Positions 1-8,663 are shown, counted from the first letter of the stretch. The stretch: DNA of 64,000 nucleotides from Chersky-840 sp963811775 (GCA_963811775.1 CAWESO010000014.1:98063-162062), one strand, 5' to 3'. The notes: generated by a model from the letters alone, not told the origin. Program-made: numbers and translations.

Positions 1-149
1 AGTCACCACAGATCGACCCACTCGAGGGGTTACCACTCGTCTGCCCCCGTCCGCCGTCCCGCCACGGCCGATGGGGGCAGACGGCTGTCTGTGCGCAACG
101 GACATCACCCGGACACGAGGTCGGAACCGCAGGGTCGAGCGCCACCGGA

Positions 150-1148
150 TCAGGCCCGGCCGGGCCCGTCCTCGTCGCCGCCGAGCGCCGGGAACTCCAC
201 CTGGACCCGTTGCTCGGGGCGGCGCTCGCCCTGCTCGGCCACGGCGCGCAGCACGGCGCGGTCTGCATCGGTCAGAGGCGGCGGGGCGACGGTGCGCGGG
301 TACAGCCTTCTCATGCGGACCACGTTGACCTCGGCGGCGTAGACGGTGACCTGTGCCGCCAGGTAGAGGAACGAGAGCAAGCCCAGGACGCTGCCGAAGT
401 ACCCGTAGGTCTGGTTGGCATGGCGCAGCGTGTGCCCGACGAGAAGCGTGCCGGCGTACTGGAGGATCGTCCACCCCGCCCCGGCGAGGGCAGCGCCCGG
501 GACAAGGCAGTTGGTCTTGATGGACGCCGGTGTGAGAATGCGGAAGCTGAGCACGTAGATGATCACGTTGACCGCCAGCCCCAGGGCGATCTTGAGCGCA
601 TGACTCCACACCGGCCCAGTGCCCAGCGTGGCCGACCCGACCAGGAACGTCGTGAGCGCGAGGTCGAGGGCGAGCAGTGCGAGGAATTCGAGGCTCCGGC
701 CCAGACGGGGAAGGAAACCCGGTCGACTCACGCCGGGGATGTTCCACACCTCGGCCATGGCCCGTTGGGCCGCCTGGCTGACGCCCAGCGAGCCCCACAC
801 CAGGCCGATCAGTCCCACCGCCAGGCCCAGCACGCTCCCCGAGTGCAGCGAGCGCACGCCGTGGGGCCCGGCGAGCTCCTTGCCCACGATGGGAAATTGG
901 CCGATGGCCGAGTTGAGGATGCGCTGTTGCAGGGAGACGTCGTGTGCGAAGAACAGCCCGAGCACGGTCGTGAGGACGAGCAGCAGCGGGAAGATGGAGA
1001 GAAAGCCGTAATAGGCGAGGAGCGCGGCCAGGGTGCCGGCCGAATCGTCGCCGAACTTCTTCACGACGCCGACTACGAACGACGGCACGAGGTGCCGTTG
1101 TTGGAAGCCATCGAATCGACGGACAACGGGCTCCAGGGGGTTCATCAC
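150..1148 (-). CDS. YihY/virulence factor BrkB (UPF0761) family inner-membrane protein
   Basis: This 332-residue integral membrane protein belongs to the YihY/BrkB family, whose transport or envelope role is still unsettled. The family core is visible: an N-terminal stretch with AALLAYYGFLSIFPLLLVL near residue 40, about six hydrophobic segments, and the conserved late motif YFGSVLGLLSFLY near residue 247. The C-terminal 45 residues are charged and probably cytoplasmic. Two adjacent ATG codons open the frame behind a GGGGTG sequence. It is divergent from the small gene at 1299. The length fits the family. The family call is firm; the molecular function is unknown. Confidence 0.9.
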   Translation of the reverse strand: MMNPLEPVVRRFDGFQQRHLVPSFVVGVVKKFGDDSAGTLAALLAYYGFLSIFPLLLVLTTVLGLFFAHDVSLQQRILNSAIGQFPIVGKELAGPHGVRSLHSGSVLGLAVGLIGLVWGSLGVSQAAQRAMAEVWNIPGVSRPGFLPRLGRSLEFLALLALDLALTTFLVGSATLGTGPVWSHALKIALGLAVNVIIYVLSFRILTPASIKTNCLVPGAALAGAGWTILQYAGTLLVGHTLRHANQTYGYFGSVLGLLSFLYLAAQVTVYAAEVNVVRMRRLYPRTVAPPPLTDADRAVLRAVAEQGERRPEQRVQVEFPALGGDEDGPGRA

Positions 1149-1298
1149 CCCGTTTTACCCATCGGCGGCCCACGGTGACACGTCCTCATGTTCCGAACGG
1201 GCTCATGTTCCGAATGGGCCCGGACGGGGTACCGCCATTCCCGTCCCACCGGGTCGAGGGCCGCGGACCACGGGTCTGGTCGGTCACAGGAGGTCAGG

Positions 1299-1625
1299 AT
1301 GCCTCAGCGAGGATGGAGCGCCCGACGCGAGCGCCAGTACGACCACATAAAGAGTGGGCTTCTCGACCGGGGCGATTCCGAGGAGCTCGCGGAGGAGATC
1401 GCGGCCCGTACGGTCAACAAGGAGCGAGCGCGATCGGGCGAGGCGAAGCACCCGGGTGCCACGTCCACCCGCGACATCTCCTCGGGAAGACGACGTGGCT
1501 TGCGCTCGGATCGTGGAGCGGGCGGGCGCACGCGTGACCAGCTCTACGAGGAGGCGAGACGCCGGGGCATCAAGGGCCGCTCGAAGATGTCCAAATCCGA
1601 GCTCGAGAAGGCTGTCGATGGCTGA
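1299..1625 (+). CDS. Small basic protein with Rho-N/SAP-like C-terminus (often annotated plasmid stabilization protein)
   Basis: This is a 108-residue, highly charged protein. The N-terminal half (RRERQYDHIKSGL, then EEIAARTVNKERARSGE) matches a short actinobacterial family often labelled plasmid stabilization protein. The C-terminal segment (DQLYEEARRRGIKGRSKMSK, then SELEKAV) resembles the Rho termination factor N-terminal or SAP-like helix-extended-loop-helix fold, which binds nucleic acid. The ATG at 1299 was chosen because an AGGAGG-type ribosome site lies 6-8 bases upstream; a longer in-frame extension has none. A nucleic-acid-binding or stress role is inferred. The plasmid label is only a historical family name. 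Confidence 0.75.
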   Translation: MPQRGWSARRERQYDHIKSGLLDRGDSEELAEEIAARTVNKERARSGEAKHPGATSTRDISSGRRRGLRSDRGAGGRTRDQLYEEARRRGIKGRSKMSKSELEKAVDG

Positions 1626-1688
1626 TCTCTCCCCCCACGACCCCATGTCGAGTGGGCCCTCGGCCAGACGCCGGTCCCGGTGACCTGA

Positions 1689-2184
1689 ATGCCGGTGAGC
1701 CCGGACGTGCTCGCTCCCGACGACCCGGGTCGCACCGAATCCGAGGCGCAACGCGACGACCGCAACCTGGCCGAGCTGCTCCAGGAGCTACGGGTGGCGG
1801 GGCTCGGGGTGCAGGTCCTGTTCGGCTTCCTGCTGTCTCTGCCGTTCAGCGTCCGCTTCGTGAAGCTCGGTCACGCGCAACGCGACATCTATGTCACCAG
1901 CGTGCTCCTGGCCGCGCTGTCGACGGCGCTGTTGTGCGGGCCTCGCCTATCACCGGCTCGTCTTCCGACGGCACGAGAAGGGCCGTCTGCTGCGCGTCGC
2001 CAACGTCATGGCCCTGCTGGGCCTGGGGACGGTCGGACTTGCCGTCTCGGCGGCCGTGCTGCTCGTCACCAGTTTCGTCGAGCACGGTGCCCCGGTCCCG
2101 ATCATCACCGCCGCCACCGTCGTCTGCTTCGGCGGTCTGTGGTTTGCCTTTCCCCTGGTCCATCGCCGACGGCCCTCGCCGTGA
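1689..2184 (+). pseudogene. DUF6328 family membrane protein, frameshifted
   Basis: Two overlapping frames together give one DUF6328 protein of about 165 residues. The first frame carries the family start (RDDRNLAELLQELRVAGLGV) and the first membrane segments, up to ALSTALLCG near 1938. The second frame continues with AYHRLVFRRHEKGRLLRVAN and two more membrane segments to 2184. The switch occurs in the GC-rich run around 1933-1945 and needs a one-base correction. Everything else is intact and free of stops, so this is either a very recent frameshift or a consensus error. The family has no assigned function. Confidence 0.75.
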
Positions 2185-2217
2185 TCCCGACGTGACCTCC
2201 ACGGGCGGTACGGAGCT

Positions 2218-2238
2218 CGACCCGTCCTCCTCGGGTCG
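2218..2238 (+). terminator. Candidate terminator hairpin
   Basis: A perfect 7-bp inverted repeat (CGACCCG, loop TCCTCCT, CGGGTCG) lies about 35 bases after the DUF6328 reading frame and before the DUF302 gene. There is no clear T-run, as is common in high-GC actinobacteria, so its activity is inferred. Confidence 0.4.
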
Positions 2239-2309
2239 GCCCTTCTCCATTGACCGCACCCGACTCGGGCGGAGACACTCTGGGGGACCTGGCGACCAGG
2301 GGGTGACGA

Positions 2310-2714
2310 GTGGGTGATCGGGATCGGGGGAGCGTCGAGGGGATCACCACCAAAGACAGCCCGTGGCCCGTGCCCGACACCGTGAGACGGCTCGTCGACC
2401 TCGTGGCGGCCAAGGGGCTCACGCTGTTCGCGGTGATCGACCACAGCGGCGAGGCCACGGCCCGGGGCCTCGAACTCCGGGACACCAAGGTCGTCATCTT
2501 CGGCAGCCCCGATGCCGGCACGCCGGTCATGGCTGCGGCGCCGCTCGCCGCACTCGATCTCCCGCTCAAAGTGCTGGTGTGGGCCGACGGCGCCGGGTCG
2601 AAGGTGAGTTACACCGCTCCGAGCACCCTCGCCGCTCGCTACGGCCTCGATGACGATCTGGCGGAAAGACTTGCAGGAATTGACGCCCTGACGGACGCTG
2701 TGGTCGCCCGGTAG
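2310..2714 (+). CDS. DUF302 domain protein
   Basis: This 134-residue protein is almost entirely a DUF302 domain: LVAAKGLTLFAVIDHSGEA, then LRDTKVVIFGSPDAGTPVM, then LPLKVLVWADGAGSKVSY. DUF302 proteins have a compact alpha/beta fold of unknown function and often sit beside stress or redox genes. The start is GTG behind a GGCGACCAGGGGG sequence. It is followed 56 bases later by an MFS exporter and may be co-transcribed with it. The domain call is confident; no function can be given. Confidence 0.85.
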   Translation: MGDRDRGSVEGITTKDSPWPVPDTVRRLVDLVAAKGLTLFAVIDHSGEATARGLELRDTKVVIFGSPDAGTPVMAAAPLAALDLPLKVLVWADGAGSKVSYTAPSTLAARYGLDDDLAERLAGIDALTDAVVAR

Positions 2715-2770
2715 GCGACATCCCCGTGGGTTCGCGACCCACGGTGCCAGGAACCAGGAGGGAACGTCCC

Positions 2771-4354
2771 ATGACCGTCGGAGACGCCACGGGCGGCCGG
2801 TCGAGGAACCTGGTGCTGGCCGCGATGATCTTCGCGGTGGCGATGACATTCATCGACCAGACCATCGTCTCCATCGCCGCACCGCAGATCCAGCGAGAGC
2901 TCGGCTTGTCGAGCACGGGCGTGCAGTGGGCCATCAACGCGTACCTCCTGTCCTTGGCCGCGCTCTTCGCCTTCGGCGGTCGTCTGGCGGACACGATCGG
3001 GCACCGACGGATGGTGACCCTCGGTGTCATCGTGTTCGCCGGGGCGTCGGCCATGTGCGGACTGACCCCGAAAGGGAGCGTGGCCGAGGCCTGGATAGTG
3101 GCCTTTCGCGTGGTCCAGGGGGCCGGTGGGGCCATCATGTTCCCCGCCGCCCTGGCCATCGTGGTGCAGACCTTCGCACTGCGTGAGCGGGGCCGGGCGC
3201 TGGCGCTGTTCTTCGGGATCGCCGGCGGCCTCACTTCGATCGGCCCCATCCTCGGGGGTTTCCTCACCGAGTGGACGTGGCGGGCCATCTTCTGGGTCAA
3301 CATCCCCGTCGCCATCGTCGCCCTCGTGTTGATCGCCATCTCGAAGCCCGAGACCGTGCACCGCCCCGCCCCCGTCGACTACCGGGGTCTGAGCCTGATC
3401 GTCCCCGGCGTCGCCCTCAGCGTGTTCGGCTTCCAGCAGTCGGCCATCTGGAGCTGGAGCAATCCCGGGACGGGACTGGTCATCGCCGCCGGGGTCGCCT
3501 TCCTGGTGGCCTTCTACATGGCCGAGCTGCGCACCCCGTCACCGGTCATCCAGATGAGCATCTTCCGGATCCGTGCCTTCCTGGTCGAGAACCTCGTCCT
3601 GGGCATCGCCATGCTCGTCTTCGTCCCCGTGTTCTTCTTCGCCAGCGAGTACGCGCAGATCGCGCTGGGAAAGACCGCCTCGCAGGCCGGCCTGTATCTC
3701 CTCTACTTCTTCATCGGGTTCGTGGTCGCCTCCCAGATCGGCGGACGCGTCCTCGACCGGCGCGGCGCCAAACGCCCCGTGGTGGTGGGTTGCGCGTTGG
3801 CGGCCGTCGGCTTCGACCTGTGGGCCGGGAAGGTGACGCAGCTGAGCTTCGGCACGCAGGTGTGGTTCGTCATCATGGCCGGCGCCGGTATGGGGCTCAT
3901 GCTCACCCCGGCCAGCACCGACGCCGTCAACCGCGCCTCGGCGCTGTCCTACGGCGAGGCGACGGGCATCACCCAGACGGTCAGGAACTTCGCCGCCAGT
4001 CTTGGGCTCGCCATCCTCGGCACCATCTTGGTGTCGTCGCTGCGCTCACGCCTCGTCTCGTCGCTCGTCGCACAAGGGGCGCCCAGGGGCGAGGCGGCCC
4101 GCGAAGCGACGAAGATCTCCCAGGCGGCGAATGGCGGAAGCGGGAGCGGCAGTGGGAGCGTGGCGTCGATACCGCACTTCGTGCGGCTCGACTTCGCCTA
4201 CGCTACGCGCGACGTGCTCCACGTGATGGCGGTGATCATGATCGTGGCCGCCGTCGTCGCCTTTGTGGGGCTCCGCCCCGGAGTCCAGGAGGAGTCCGCA
4301 GAGGCCCGGACGGACCCGGCCGAGCCCGTGTTCCGGGAACCGGGACCGGCGTGA
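2771..4354 (+). CDS. DHA2-family (EmrB/QacA-type) MFS efflux transporter
   Basis: This is a 527-residue polytopic transporter of the 14-helix DHA2 drug:H+ antiporter group. Hallmarks are the first helix with FIDQTIVSIAAP (the family D-x-T-I-V motif), motif A as GRLADTIGHRRM near residue 75, and the antiporter motif C region GIAGGLTSIGPILGG in helix 5. The C-terminus carries a flexible Gly/Ser stretch before a last helix. The ATG at 2771 has an AGGAGGGA ribosome site 7 bases upstream, which favours it over the in-frame start 45 bases earlier. The likely role is proton-driven export of a drug or amphiphile. The substrate cannot be read from sequence. Confidence 0.92.
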   Translation: MTVGDATGGRSRNLVLAAMIFAVAMTFIDQTIVSIAAPQIQRELGLSSTGVQWAINAYLLSLAALFAFGGRLADTIGHRRMVTLGVIVFAGASAMCGLTPKGSVAEAWIVAFRVVQGAGGAIMFPAALAIVVQTFALRERGRALALFFGIAGGLTSIGPILGGFLTEWTWRAIFWVNIPVAIVALVLIAISKPETVHRPAPVDYRGLSLIVPGVALSVFGFQQSAIWSWSNPGTGLVIAAGVAFLVAFYMAELRTPSPVIQMSIFRIRAFLVENLVLGIAMLVFVPVFFFASEYAQIALGKTASQAGLYLLYFFIGFVVASQIGGRVLDRRGAKRPVVVGCALAAVGFDLWAGKVTQLSFGTQVWFVIMAGAGMGLMLTPASTDAVNRASALSYGEATGITQTVRNFAASLGLAILGTILVSSLRSRLVSSLVAQGAPRGEAAREATKISQAANGGSGSGSGSVASIPHFVRLDFAYATRDVLHVMAVIMIVAAVVAFVGLRPGVQEESAEARTDPAEPVFREPGPA

Positions 4355-4388
4355 TGCGCCGGGCCGGCCGTGTCACCCCGAGGAGGCG

Positions 4389-4727
4389 ATGATGGAAGAA
4401 GCGCGCGCCCGTTCGTTGTTGCGATCCGAGCGGAGCCGGGTCGAGGCGCTGCTGGCCGAGACGGCCGGCGCCGGTGCGCAAGACCGCGCCGCCGCCAACG
4501 AGCCCGGCGATCTCACCGATCCGGCCGAGCGGTTGACAGCCGAACAGGGTGATGACGCCGTCGCCGCCGGCCTGCGGGACCGCCTGGCCGCCATCGAGCG
4601 GGCGGAGCGCCGGCTCGAGGACGGCACGTTCGGCACCTCGATCCGCAGCGGTCGCCCCATTCCCGACGATCGGCTCGAGGCCGATCCCGCCGCCGAGCTG
4701 ACCGTGGACGAGGCTCGGGGGGCCTGA
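4389..4727 (+). CDS. TraR/DksA-like protein lacking the zinc-finger cysteines
   Basis: The 112-residue protein has the DksA/TraR layout: a helical N-terminal coiled-coil part (SLLRSERSRVEALLAET), the acidic turn PAERLTAEQGDD, then a C-terminal region aligning with the family zinc finger (GTFGTSIRSGRPIPDDRLEA). In the usual form this stretch reads C-x2-C followed by a second Cys pair. Here all of these positions are Ser, Ile or other residues and the protein contains no Cys at all. It could still act in the RNA polymerase secondary channel, since Cys-poor DksA relatives exist, but this is inference. Two tandem ATG codons follow a GAGGAGG site; the second has better spacing. Confidence 0.8.
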   Translation: MMEEARARSLLRSERSRVEALLAETAGAGAQDRAAANEPGDLTDPAERLTAEQGDDAVAAGLRDRLAAIERAERRLEDGTFGTSIRSGRPIPDDRLEADPAAELTVDEARGA

Positions 4728-4827
4728 GACGCCGGCCCGGCCCGGTCCCACCCGGACCCGAGGGGCGGCGAGTCGGCTGACGTCGGCGCTCAAGCGAACA
4801 TACGTTTGCCAAGGAGGATCAGAGACC

Positions 4828-5293
4828 ATGCCCGTGGTGAACCCCATCCCCGGCGGCTACCCCCGGATCAGCCCGTATCTGTCGGTCATCGGAGCCACCG
4901 ACGCCATCGAGTTCTACTGCGCCGTGTTCGGGGCCACGGAGCGGATGCGCCTGGTCGGGCCCGACGGCAAGCTGGGCCACGCCGAGCTGGAGATCGGGGA
5001 CTCGGTGATCATGCTCGCCGACGAGTTCCCCGAGATGGGGGGACGCAGCCCCAAGACCCTGGGCGGGGACGCCGGTGACGCTGACCGCCTACGTCGAGGA
5101 CGTGGACGACGTGTTCGCCCGTGCCCTGGGCGCCGGTGCGACCGAGGTCCGAGCCGTTGCGGACCCGTTCTACGGCCACCGGTCCGGGATCTTCGAGGAC
5201 CCCTTCGGGCACCGCTGGAACGTCGCCACGCACATCGAGGACGTGTCCGCCGACGAGATGCGGGCCCGCGCCGAGCAGCTTGCAGCTGGCTGA
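4828..5293 (+). pseudogene. PhnB-like VOC family protein, frameshifted
   Basis: The first frame (start ATG 4828, AAGGAGGA ribosome site) encodes a PhnB-like glyoxalase-fold N-half: YPRISPYLSVIGATDAIEFY, then GKLGHAELEIGDSVIML and RSPKTLGG. The second half lies one base out of frame from about 5068: TPVTLTAYVEDVDDVF, DPFYGHRSGIFEDPFGHRW, then ATHIEDVSADEM. Removing one G from the GGCGGGGACG run restores a full protein of about 154 residues. The family comprises small cupin-like dimers of uncertain enzymatic role, often called 3-demethylubiquinone methyltransferase-like or bleomycin-resistance-like. The reading shift is either a new mutation or a homopolymer error. Confidence 0.8.
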
Positions 5294-5319
5294 CCGGGCG
5301 AGCGGAGGGATGGTGACGC

Positions 5320-5709
5320 ATGAGCGTCCGCTTGAACCACACCATCGTCTGGTGTCGGGACCAACAGGTCTCGTCGTCGTTCCTGGCCGCCGTCATGGGG
5401 TTGGCGCCGCCCAGCCGGTTCGGGCCCTTCCTCGTGGTCGAGGCGGCCAACGACGTGTCGCTCGACTTTCACGAGGTCGACGGTCCGGTCGCATCCCAGC
5501 ACTATGCCTTTCTCGTCGGCGAAGACGAGTTCGACGAGATCTTCGCCCGCATCACGAGCCGGGGGATCGACTACTGGGCTGATCCGGGGCGGAGCCGGGC
5601 CGGCGAGATCAACCATGGCGACGGCGGCCGGGGTGTGTACTTCGCCGATCCCGACGGCCACCTGCTCGAGATCCTGACCCGACCCTACGGGAGCGGACCG
5701 GCCGCGTAG
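5320..5709 (+). CDS. VOC (glyoxalase/bleomycin resistance) family protein
   Basis: This 129-residue single-domain VOC protein shows paired beta-alpha-beta-beta-beta units: LNHTIVWCRDQQVSSSFLA at the start and GGRGVYFADPDGHLLEILTR near the end. Metal-ligand candidates are His8, His62 (SQHYAF) and Glu118 (LLEIL), a typical VOC set. The ATG at 5320 has GGAGGG about 10 bases upstream. Its tail overlaps that of the convergent methyltransferase by 25 bases. The family includes dioxygenases, lyases and resistance proteins, and the substrate cannot be predicted. Confidence 0.88.
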   Translation: MSVRLNHTIVWCRDQQVSSSFLAAVMGLAPPSRFGPFLVVEAANDVSLDFHEVDGPVASQHYAFLVGEDEFDEIFARITSRGIDYWADPGRSRAGEINHGDGGRGVYFADPDGHLLEILTRPYGSGPAA

Positions 5710-6512
5710 CGGGCGCCGCTCACGGTCGGCGCACGGGCGCGCCAGCAGGCGCAGCGCATGGGCAGCTCGATCTCGTCTCGGCCGGCCAGCTCGGGGATCT
5801 GCCCGATGGCGGTCGTCAGCCGCTTGAGTAGGCGCGTGCGCTCGTCGTCGGGGAGCACGAGGAGACGGCTGTAGGTACCGGCCAGGCCGACGAGCTGGTC
5901 GGGGCTCATGGGCACGGACCAGTGCACGGTGCGCGTCTCGGGCGACGAGAACGGTGCGCCGTCGGGCAGGTGCACGTCGTGGCGCCGTCGAGTCGCCTCG
6001 TCCTCGCCGCCGCCGTCGGCGCCGCCGTCGGTGCGCTCGGGGGGCTTTCCCCTGGACTCGGCGAGCAGCTCGGCCAGCCACCGGTGGGAGCGGTCGGGCC
6101 CGTTCCACAGCAGTCCGAGCACCCCGCCCGGGCGTAGGACCCGGGCCACCTCGGCCGTGGCGCGCTCCTCGTCGACCCAGTGCCACATCGACGACCCGAT
6201 GACGGCGTCGACGCTGGCGTCGGGCAGGGGGATGGCCTCGGCCCGGCCCGACAGCACCGTCACGTCGGGGAGGCGGGCTCGAAGCGCATCGCTCATCCGG
6301 GGGTCGGGCTCGACGGCCACGACGTGGCGAACGAGCCGCACCAGTTGCCGGGTGAGCGCGCCGGTCCCGGCCCCGATGTCGACCGCAGTGTCGCGGTTGG
6401 CGCCGAGCACCCACTCGAGCGCCTCGGGGGGAGGTTCGGGCCGGAAGCGGTCGTAGGCCGCGGCGGCGGCGCCGAAGGACTGGGAACGCTCGGATCGGTC
6501 GCCACGGTCCAC
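5685..6512 (-). CDS. Class I SAM-dependent methyltransferase (type 11)
   Basis: This 275-residue enzyme has a Rossmann-type SAM domain. Motif I is AVDIGAGTGALTRQL near residue 43, the acidic end of strand 2 is VAVEPDPRM, and a motif like LPDASVDAVIGSSMWHWVDE marks the catalytic face. The order YDRFRPEPP before motif I is typical of the ubiquinone/menaquinone-type subfamily found widely in actinobacteria. A central acidic insert (TDGGADGGGEDEA) is unusual. It is on the same strand as, and 24 bases downstream of, the alcohol dehydrogenase. The substrate is unknown. Confidence 0.88.
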   Translation of the reverse strand: MDRGDRSERSQSFGAAAAAYDRFRPEPPPEALEWVLGANRDTAVDIGAGTGALTRQLVRLVRHVVAVEPDPRMSDALRARLPDVTVLSGRAEAIPLPDASVDAVIGSSMWHWVDEERATAEVARVLRPGGVLGLLWNGPDRSHRWLAELLAESRGKPPERTDGGADGGGEDEATRRRHDVHLPDGAPFSSPETRTVHWSVPMSPDQLVGLAGTYSRLLVLPDDERTRLLKRLTTAIGQIPELAGRDEIELPMRCACWRARAPTVSGARYAAGPLP

Positions 6513-6536
6513 GGTCGTCGACCGTACCGCCTCGAA

Positions 6537-7718
6537 CTACGGGCGGAACACGACCTTGATGGCCTGGGAGTTGGACCGGTCGATGGCGGTGGCGACGGCG
6601 CTGCGGTAGTCCTCGAGGGCGAACTCGTGCGTGACGACGACGTCGTAGGGCAACAGCCCCGCCGCCAGGATGTCGAGGGCCCGGTCCACCGAATGCCGGT
6701 CGGCCACGCCGGCGATACCGGGCGCCGACCCCGTGTCGACGGTGTGGTCGATCGAGCCCACGAGCGCGGCCTCCTTGTACCAGATCGGCGTGAGGTCGAC
6801 CTCGCTCACGCCGGCCGCCCCGAGCAACAAGACGGTGCCCCGATGAGCGACGGCGCGCAGCGCCTCGGTGACCGATCGCGGCGCGCCCACGGCCTCGACG
6901 ACCAAGGGGAACCCGCCCATGAGCATGACGTCGGACTTGAAGCCCACGACCCGCGCCCCGGAGATGTGCGCCAGGTCTTCGAAGTGCCCGTTGGTGGCGT
7001 CGGTGCGCACCACGTGATGGGCGCCACACGCCGCCGCGGCGGCGGCCTGATGGGGGTGCCGGGCGAGGACCGTGATCGCAGAGCGGGGGAACAGCCCCTT
7101 GACCGCGGCCACGGCGGCGAGGCCCAGGACCCCGGCCCCCACCACGAGCACGGGGTCGCCGTCGCGCGGCGCGGCGCGCAACAGGCCGTGACAGGCGATG
7201 GAGACCGGCTCGTACAGGGTGGCGCCGCGGTCGGGGACCGCGTCGGGGAGCGGGTGCAGCATCGAGGCGTGGGCCAGTACCTGCTCGGCCCATCCACCCC
7301 CCAGGCCCTGGGTGAACCCGAGCGACCGGCCACTGCTCACGATCCCGCTGTCGAGGTTGAGGCACGACGAGGTCCAACCCCGCGCGCAGTTGGCACAGGG
7401 CGGGTCGATGCCGCGGGCCGCGCACGGCAGGCACGGGTCCAGGGCCACGCGCGTCCCCACCGGGAACGGGCAGCGTGGTCCGGTCTCGATCACCGACCCC
7501 GCGATCTCGTGTCCCAGGAGGAAAGGGAACGACCCCATCGAGAACAAGGTGGGCGACGGTCCCGTGTTGTGCGCGAAGAGATGGAGGTCGCTCCCGCAGA
7601 TCCCGCCGGTGGCCACCGCCACCCGGGCCCACTGCGGCCCGGGCAGGTCGGGCTCGGGGACGTCGATCAATGACGCCGGGAAGGCGGGGTCGACCATGTC
7701 GAATTGCACGGCGAGCAC
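6537..7718 (-). CDS. Zinc-dependent alcohol dehydrogenase (MDR superfamily)
   Basis: This 393-residue medium-chain dehydrogenase oxidises an alcohol or polyol using NAD(P). It shows GGICGSDLHLF (catalytic zinc Cys), LLGHEIAGSV (His-Glu pair), a Cys-rich zinc-binding lobe (LPCAARGIDPPCANCARG, with a further Cys in SSCLN), and the Rossmann motif VVGAGVLGLAAVAAVKG. The GTG at 7718 starts VLAVQFDMVDP, which matches the usual first strand of the family; a GTG and an ATG further in are alternatives. It is divergent from the PhyH gene, with about 75 bases between them holding that gene's promoter. A methyltransferase follows on the same strand. The substrate is unknown. Confidence 0.88.
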   Translation of the reverse strand: MLAVQFDMVDPAFPASLIDVPEPDLPGPQWARVAVATGGICGSDLHLFAHNTGPSPTLFSMGSFPFLLGHEIAGSVIETGPRCPFPVGTRVALDPCLPCAARGIDPPCANCARGWTSSCLNLDSGIVSSGRSLGFTQGLGGGWAEQVLAHASMLHPLPDAVPDRGATLYEPVSIACHGLLRAAPRDGDPVLVVGAGVLGLAAVAAVKGLFPRSAITVLARHPHQAAAAAACGAHHVVRTDATNGHFEDLAHISGARVVGFKSDVMLMGGFPLVVEAVGAPRSVTEALRAVAHRGTVLLLGAAGVSEVDLTPIWYKEAALVGSIDHTVDTGSAPGIAGVADRHSVDRALDILAAGLLPYDVVVTHEFALEDYRSAVATAIDRSNSQAIKVVFRP

Positions 7719-7755
7719 CCGGGCAGCGTACGCGCTCGACGCCACGTGGACCGCA

Positions 7756-7793
7756 GGGACAGTCCAGCGCCCACTGGCATAGGGTTCGGGTTC
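7756..7793 (+). promoter_or_regulatory. Leaderless promoter of the PhyH gene
   Basis: A -35-like GGGACA (7756-7761), an 18-base spacer and a -10 TAGGGT (7780-7785) end 8 bases before the GTG start at 7794. The mRNA would therefore begin at or next to the start codon. No Shine-Dalgarno is present. Confidence 0.5.
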
Positions 7794-8663
7794 GTGCGGG
7801 TGACAGACGCCACTCTCGACGAGGTCCGGCAGCGGGGCTACGCCCTTGTCGAGGGGTTCCTCACGCCCGACGAGTTGGCGAAGGCCCAGCAGGCCCTGGG
7901 GCTGCACTTCCCGACCCCCGACGACTACTTCGCCCAACCGGCCAAGTACCCCGAGTACGCCACGGGCCAGTTCGCCGGGGTGGAGGAGTACCCCTACCGG
8001 TCCTGGGACCTCAACCGCCTGGCCTTCCACCCCGACCTCGTCGACGCGGCCGAGCGTTACCTCGCCACGTCGGAGCTGCACCTCTACAAGGTCGAGCTGT
8101 GGGCGAAGTACGCGGGTGCGAGCAACTACGACCAGCCCCTGCACCGCGACTACGGCAGCCACAGCCTGGTCGTGCCCCGCGACGACGGTCAGTATCAGCA
8201 GCTGACCACCTTCATCTTCCTCTCCGATGTCACCGCCGCGGACGGGCCCACCCGGATCGTCCCGTACGACAAGGGCAAGGACGTGCCGTTCTCGCCGCTC
8301 TACATCGAGTTCGGCGCGCTGGCCGACGCCGAGATCTCCGCCGTGGGACCGGCGGGGACTCTGCTCATCTACCGCACCGACATCCTGCACCGGGGCTCGG
8401 ACCTGACCGGTCCCGGACGCTCACGGTTCTCGCTCCTCGTCGACTACCAGGCGCGGGGGACCACGTGGGGCGGGAAGATGGCATGGCCCAAGCAGGCCCC
8501 GCAGCGGTGGGCCAAGCTCATGCCGCGGTGCACCGTGCGCGAACGCGACCTCTTCGGCTTCCCGAGGCCGGGCGACCCGTACTGGAACGACCAGACGCTG
8601 GCCGACACCGCCTTGCGCTACCCGGGCATGGACATGGAGCCGTACCGGACGCCGCGCCCCTGA
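7794..8663 (+). CDS. Phytanoyl-CoA dioxygenase (PhyH) family protein
   Basis: This 289-residue Fe(II)/2-oxoglutarate oxygenase-fold protein carries the iron-binding H-x-D in LHRDYGSHSL (near residue 122) and the distal His in YRTDILHRGSDLTGPGRSR, with an Arg downstream to bind 2-oxoglutarate. The FLTPDELAKAQQAL start and PTRIVPYDKG central part are typical of PhyH proteins, which hydroxylate lipids or small metabolites. The GTG at 7794 is preferred because a promoter -10 box lies 8 bases before it and no homologous sequence precedes it. The facultative member could act with the divergent alcohol dehydrogenase, but no shared pathway is proven. Confidence 0.88.
   Translation: MRVTDATLDEVRQRGYALVEGFLTPDELAKAQQALGLHFPTPDDYFAQPAKYPEYATGQFAGVEEYPYRSWDLNRLAFHPDLVDAAERYLATSELHLYKVELWAKYAGASNYDQPLHRDYGSHSLVVPRDDGQYQQLTTFIFLSDVTAADGPTRIVPYDKGKDVPFSPLYIEFGALADAEISAVGPAGTLLIYRTDILHRGSDLTGPGRSRFSLLVDYQARGTTWGGKMAWPKQAPQRWAKLMPRCTVRERDLFGFPRPGDPYWNDQTLADTALRYPGMDMEPYRTPRP

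Noticed and set aside
5170..7632. Very long Arg/Gly/Pro-rich minus-strand frame
   Set aside because: It is a shadow of the alcohol dehydrogenase and methyltransferase genes in a GC-rich region; its composition is typical of antisense high-GC DNA.
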